This document shows positions 61,169-64,000 of a stretch of DNA of 64,000 nt, piece by piece. Below the pieces are notes generated by a model. It searched no databases. It was not told the origin of the DNA and was given only the letters and a program-made list of their open reading frames with translations. Source of the stretch: Arthrobacter stackebrandtii (lineage in GTDB: Bacteria > Actinomycetota > Actinomycetes > Actinomycetales > Micrococcaceae). The position numbers and the translations under genes were made by a program. How positions within the stretch are numbered: position 1 is the first letter of the stretch; every line of letters begins with the position of its first letter. The stretch covers positions 806,001-870,000 of the forward strand of contig NZ_JAGIOI010000001.1 of the NCBI RefSeq assembly GCF_017876675.1, read 5' to 3'.

Positions 61169-62535
61169 ACATCCTGCTCATCATGGCCGACCAGTTCGCC
61201 GCCCATGCCCTGACGCGCCCGCGCCCGGAGCATGCACATTTCAGCACGCCGAACCTTGACCGGCTGGCGGCCTCTTCCACCGTGTTCACCGAGGCGTACA
61301 CGCCGTTTCCGCTGTGCGTGCCGGCCCGCAGCGCCATGGTCACCGGGAAGTACCCGCACCAGCTGGGCATCATGTCCAACAAGTTGAACGAGGCCGGGCA
61401 GGGCGGCGGCACGCCGGGGCCCGCCGAACCCGGCCACGGCCCGGAGTCGCTGGGGCACTGGTTCACGGCCGCGGGCTACGACTGTGCCTACGCAGGCAAG
61501 TGGCATGCCCTCCAGGCCAGCGCCACCGCGGATGACGGATTCGACCCCATCCACCCCTTTGGCGACGAGGGCCTGGTGGAGTCATGCCACGCGTGGCTCG
61601 GGGGCCGGGGGAAGCCCTCGCGCCCGGTGCCCGGCGGGCCCGCGAAGGAACGCCCGTTCTTCCTTGTCGCTTCCTTCGACGACCCCCACACCATCTGCGA
61701 ATACGCCCGCTCCCAGCCCATGCCGTATGGTCCCGTTCCCCGGGTTGCCGCAGCGGATTCGCCGCCCCTGCCGCCCAATTTCCACAAGGCGCCATACGCG
61801 CCCGAGGCCCCGGGGATGGAACAGCTGGCCGCCGCGCGCCTCTACGGGACGGCAGGGTATGGCCCGGATGAATGGCGCCAGTACCGGCAGGCCTACGCCG
61901 CGCTGGTGGCCCGCCTTGACCAACGCATTGGGCAGCTGCTGGAAGGGATCGACCTGGCGGGCACCGCCGTCGTCTTTGTCAGCGACCACGGCGACGGCGA
62001 CGCCTCCCACGGCTGGAACCAAAAGACCGCACTGCACCAGGAATGCATCAAGGTTCCCTTCATGGTCCATGTTCCGGGGCGTCCGGCGGGAGTGGTCGGG
62101 GAGCCCGTGGCCGCCGTGCTGGGGCTGCTGCCCACGCTGTGCCAGATCGCGGGGATTGCGGCACCGGACGGCCTCGCGACGGCGTCGGCCCTGGACGGCG
62201 ACGGCGCGCCGGTGGTGGTGCAAACCTCGTTCCAGGACGCGTCCGCACTGCCCGGCGCCGGCACCTCCGGGCGCGCGCTCATCCACGGGGACTGGAAATA
62301 TGCCGTGTACAGCTGGGGCACGCACCGCGAACAGTTGCACAACTTGGCTGCGGACCCCGGAGAGCAGCGCAACCTGGCCGTGGAAAGCTCCTGCGCGCCC
62401 GACCTCGAGGACATGCGCGAACGCCTGCTGGACTGGGCCCTTGCCAGCGGCGACACCGGGTTTCTGAAGCGGCTGGTCCTGCCGGCGTCCGCGGCATCCG
62501 GGCTGCATGGGGAAATCTTTCACGTCCCGTACTAG
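61165..62535 (+). CDS. Sulfatase (Cys type), fourth gene
   Basis: A 456-residue sulfatase with MNILLIMADQFAAHAL (metal Asp), the modification site CVPAR (Cys51), YAGKWHALQ and VVFVSDHGDGDASHG. CVPAR is a less common but valid CxPxR form. GGGAG lies upstream of the ATG at 61165, which overlaps the previous stop. It is cytoplasmic and probably removes a different sulfate position from the third sulfatase. It ends the importer operon. Confidence 0.9.
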   Translation: MNILLIMADQFAAHALTRPRPEHAHFSTPNLDRLAASSTVFTEAYTPFPLCVPARSAMVTGKYPHQLGIMSNKLNEAGQGGGTPGPAEPGHGPESLGHWFTAAGYDCAYAGKWHALQASATADDGFDPIHPFGDEGLVESCHAWLGGRGKPSRPVPGGPAKERPFFLVASFDDPHTICEYARSQPMPYGPVPRVAAADSPPLPPNFHKAPYAPEAPGMEQLAAARLYGTAGYGPDEWRQYRQAYAALVARLDQRIGQLLEGIDLAGTAVVFVSDHGDGDASHGWNQKTALHQECIKVPFMVHVPGRPAGVVGEPVAAVLGLLPTLCQIAGIAAPDGLATASALDGDGAPVVVQTSFQDASALPGAGTSGRALIHGDWKYAVYSWGTHREQLHNLAADPGEQRNLAVESSCAPDLEDMRERLLDWALASGDTGFLKRLVLPASAASGLHGEIFHVPY

Positions 62536-62578
62536 CAACTGGGAACTCGCTGGGCGTAAGCTGACAGTACTTACCCAC

Positions 62579-62597
62579 GGAATATCCAGCGTATTCC
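62579..62597. promoter_or_regulatory. Inverted repeats before the response regulator gene
   Basis: GGAATA and TATTCC are inverted around TCCAGCG, 23 bases before the start. A second inverted pair, GTAAG and CTTAC, lies just upstream (62556-62574). They may be operator or terminator parts. Confidence 0.4.
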
Positions 62598-62619
62598 CAG
62601 CCAATGGTCGGAGACTGAA

Positions 62620-63333
62620 ATGGTGAAAAAGACCGGACCTGAAGCCAAGCTGCTCGTTGTTGACGACGAGCCCAATATTCGCGAACTCCTCTCCACCTCC
62701 CTGCGCTTCGCCGGGTTTGAGGTCATCGCCGCAGCCAACGGGCGCGACGCCCTGGCCGCGGCCGAAGAGCACAACCCCGACCTTGCCGTCCTTGACGTCA
62801 TGCTGCCGGACATGGACGGATTTACGGTCACCCGCCGCCTGCGTGCGGCCGGCCGCCATTTCCCCGTGCTGTTCCTGACGGCCCGCGACGACACCGAGGA
62901 CAAGGTCACCGGCCTGACGGTGGGCGGCGACGACTACGTCACCAAGCCGTTCAGCCTGGATGAGGTGGTGGCCCGCATCCGTGCCGTGCTGCGCCGCACC
63001 CAGCCCCTCGAGGACGACGACGCCGTGCTGCGCGTTGCGGACCTGGAGCTCGACGACGACGCCCACGAGGTGCGCCGCGCCGGCAAGACGGTGGAGCTCT
63101 CCCCCACCGAATTCAAGCTGCTGCGCTACCTGATGCTCAACCCCAACCGCGTGCTGTCCAAGGCCCAGATCCTTGACCACGTGTGGGAGTACGACTTCAA
63201 CGGCGACGCCTCCATTGTCGAGTCCTACATCTCCTACCTGCGCCGCAAGGTGGACATCGACGCCTCGCTGCCTGCCCTGATCCAGACCAAGCGCGGCGTG
63301 GGCTACGTGCTGCGGACCCCCGACAAGCGCTAG
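62620..63333 (+). CDS. OmpR/PhoP-type response regulator
   Basis: A 237-residue regulator. The receiver domain (about 10-125) has the acidic pair DDEPN, the phospho-acceptor Asp59 (AVLDVMLPDMDG), Thr in FLTARDD and Lys in YVTKPFSLDEVV. The winged helix (about 140-233) has SPTEFKLLRYLMLNPNRVLSK, DHVWEYDFNGDASIVESYISYLRRKVD and GVGYVLR. The pattern is nearest to mycobacterial PhoP/TrcR. CGGAGA precedes the ATG. The sensor kinase follows 15 bases later. Confidence 0.92.
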   Translation: MVKKTGPEAKLLVVDDEPNIRELLSTSLRFAGFEVIAAANGRDALAAAEEHNPDLAVLDVMLPDMDGFTVTRRLRAAGRHFPVLFLTARDDTEDKVTGLTVGGDDYVTKPFSLDEVVARIRAVLRRTQPLEDDDAVLRVADLELDDDAHEVRRAGKTVELSPTEFKLLRYLMLNPNRVLSKAQILDHVWEYDFNGDASIVESYISYLRRKVDIDASLPALIQTKRGVGYVLRTPDKR

Positions 63334-63348
63334 CGCACCGCCAATCCA

Positions 63349-64000
63349 TTGATTACGTTGTGGAAAAACGCCTCCCTGCGTTCACAGCTGGTGGCCATCA
63401 TCAGCGCGCTCCTGAGCGTGTCCCTGCTGGCCCTCGGCGCCACGACGTTTCTCCTGCTGCACTCCTTTCTGGAAGACCAGATGGACACGCAGCTGACCAC
63501 CTTCCAGCGCTCGATCGTGGGCTATGGGACGGTGGATTCGCAGAACACGGGCCAGTCCCCGTTCGCCTTTGACTACTATGTGAGCTTCCACTACTCGGAC
63601 GGCACCAAGGCGGACCAGAACCGGCGGGGCCAGGACAAGCCCGTGTACCCCACGTTCTCCATGGCGGACGCCGAGGCCCTCAACGGCCAGATCTTCACGG
63701 TTCCCAGCAGCGACGACGGCGCCCCCTGGCGCCTGACCGTCATTGCCCCGCAGAACTTCACGCTGACCGATACCTCCGGCGCCAAGAGCATCTACACGGG
63801 CTATGTGGTGGTGGGGCTGCCCTACGAGGCACTGAACCTGACCATGGAGCGGCTCGCGGTGGTGATTGCCGGCGTCGCCATCCTGGCCGTCACCATGGGC
63901 ACCATGATCGCGTACTGGACCGTCAGCCGGTCCTTCCGGCCGCTGAGCCGGGTGGAAAAGACGGCCGCAGCCATTGCCGCGGGCGATCTCTCCCGCCGCG
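63349..64000 (+). CDS. Sensor histidine kinase, 5' part (cut by window end)
   Basis: An open frame of 217 codons running off the window. It begins at a TTG (63349; Met-Ile-Thr-Leu-Trp-Lys), a second TTG at 63358 being possible. It has a transmembrane helix (about 12-40), an extracellular sensor domain of about 120 residues (FDYYVSFHYSDGTK, PQNFTLTDTSG), a second helix (about 162-190) and the start of a HAMP domain (SRSFRPLSRVEKTAAAIAAGDLS). The kinase core lies outside. It is the partner of the preceding response regulator. Confidence 0.9.
   Translation, partial: MITLWKNASLRSQLVAIISALLSVSLLALGATTFLLLHSFLEDQMDTQLTTFQRSIVGYGTVDSQNTGQSPFAFDYYVSFHYSDGTKADQNRRGQDKPVYPTFSMADAEALNGQIFTVPSSDDGAPWRLTVIAPQNFTLTDTSGAKSIYTGYVVVGLPYEALNLTMERLAVVIAGVAILAVTMGTMIAYWTVSRSFRPLSRVEKTAAAIAAGDLSRR

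Overview
The window is high-GC chromosomal DNA from an actinobacterium, most likely an Arthrobacter-type member of the Micrococcaceae. The basis is the GC-rich third codon positions, the many TANNNT -10 boxes six or seven bases before a start codon (leaderless promoters), an actinobacterial-type SerC, a cold-shock/DUF3027 gene pair, a mycothiol-dependent-isomerase-like protein and c-di-AMP riboswitches ahead of cell-wall hydrolases. The genus is an inference from gene content, not from a marker gene.

Layout. 1-5.9 kb: a secreted Ig-repeat protein cut by the window edge, PcrA helicase, a HisN-type phosphatase and a membrane protein. 5.95-12.5 kb: tRNA-Arg(CCU), an EamA exporter, a Nudix regulator of NrtR type facing an SPFH + NAD-kinase-like operon with two palindromic operators, then small housekeeping genes and an M20 amidohydrolase. 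12.7-17.3 kb: an ABC exporter and a polar amino-acid (probably cystine) importer. 17.3-21.8 kb: a rifampin-phosphotransferase-like gene with its TetR, and a DUF559/Vsr-like gene, with three clusters of a 32-bp tandem repeat around them. 21.8-31 kb: molybdenum-cofactor enzymes (fdhD, a YdeP-type oxidoreductase, mobA-moeA) mixed with a TetR/MFS efflux pair. 31-34 kb: a second TetR/MFS pair. 33.8-36.2 kb: an NlpC/P60 hydrolase and an M23 peptidase, each behind a c-di-AMP (ydaO) riboswitch. 36.2-42.4 kb: a DtxR regulator, serC, cold-shock/DUF3027, a methyltransferase and a TetR/MDMPI pair.

42.4-62.5 kb is a catabolic island for sulfated glycosaminoglycans, probably chondroitin sulfate and hyaluronate. 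It holds four Cys-type sulfatases, a PL8 lyase with a Tat signal, a chondroitinase-ABC-like lyase, an ABC sugar importer, an oxidoreductase, a TIM-barrel isomerase and a GntR/LacI-type regulator. A short motif, AAGTACTMCTT, recurs upstream of a sulfatase, between the two lyases and upstream of the importer, and is a candidate operator of that regulator. The chondroitinase-ABC gene is split by a complete IS110-family element; rejoining the two flanks restores its frame exactly. The window ends with a PhoP-like response regulator and the start of its sensor kinase.

The two least explained features are the NrtR-controlled SPFH/NAD-kinase-like module (7.1-9.9 kb) and the 32-bp repeat clusters bracketing the DUF559 gene (17.3 and 20.6-21.8 kb). 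All functions are read from protein motifs and context; no database search was run.
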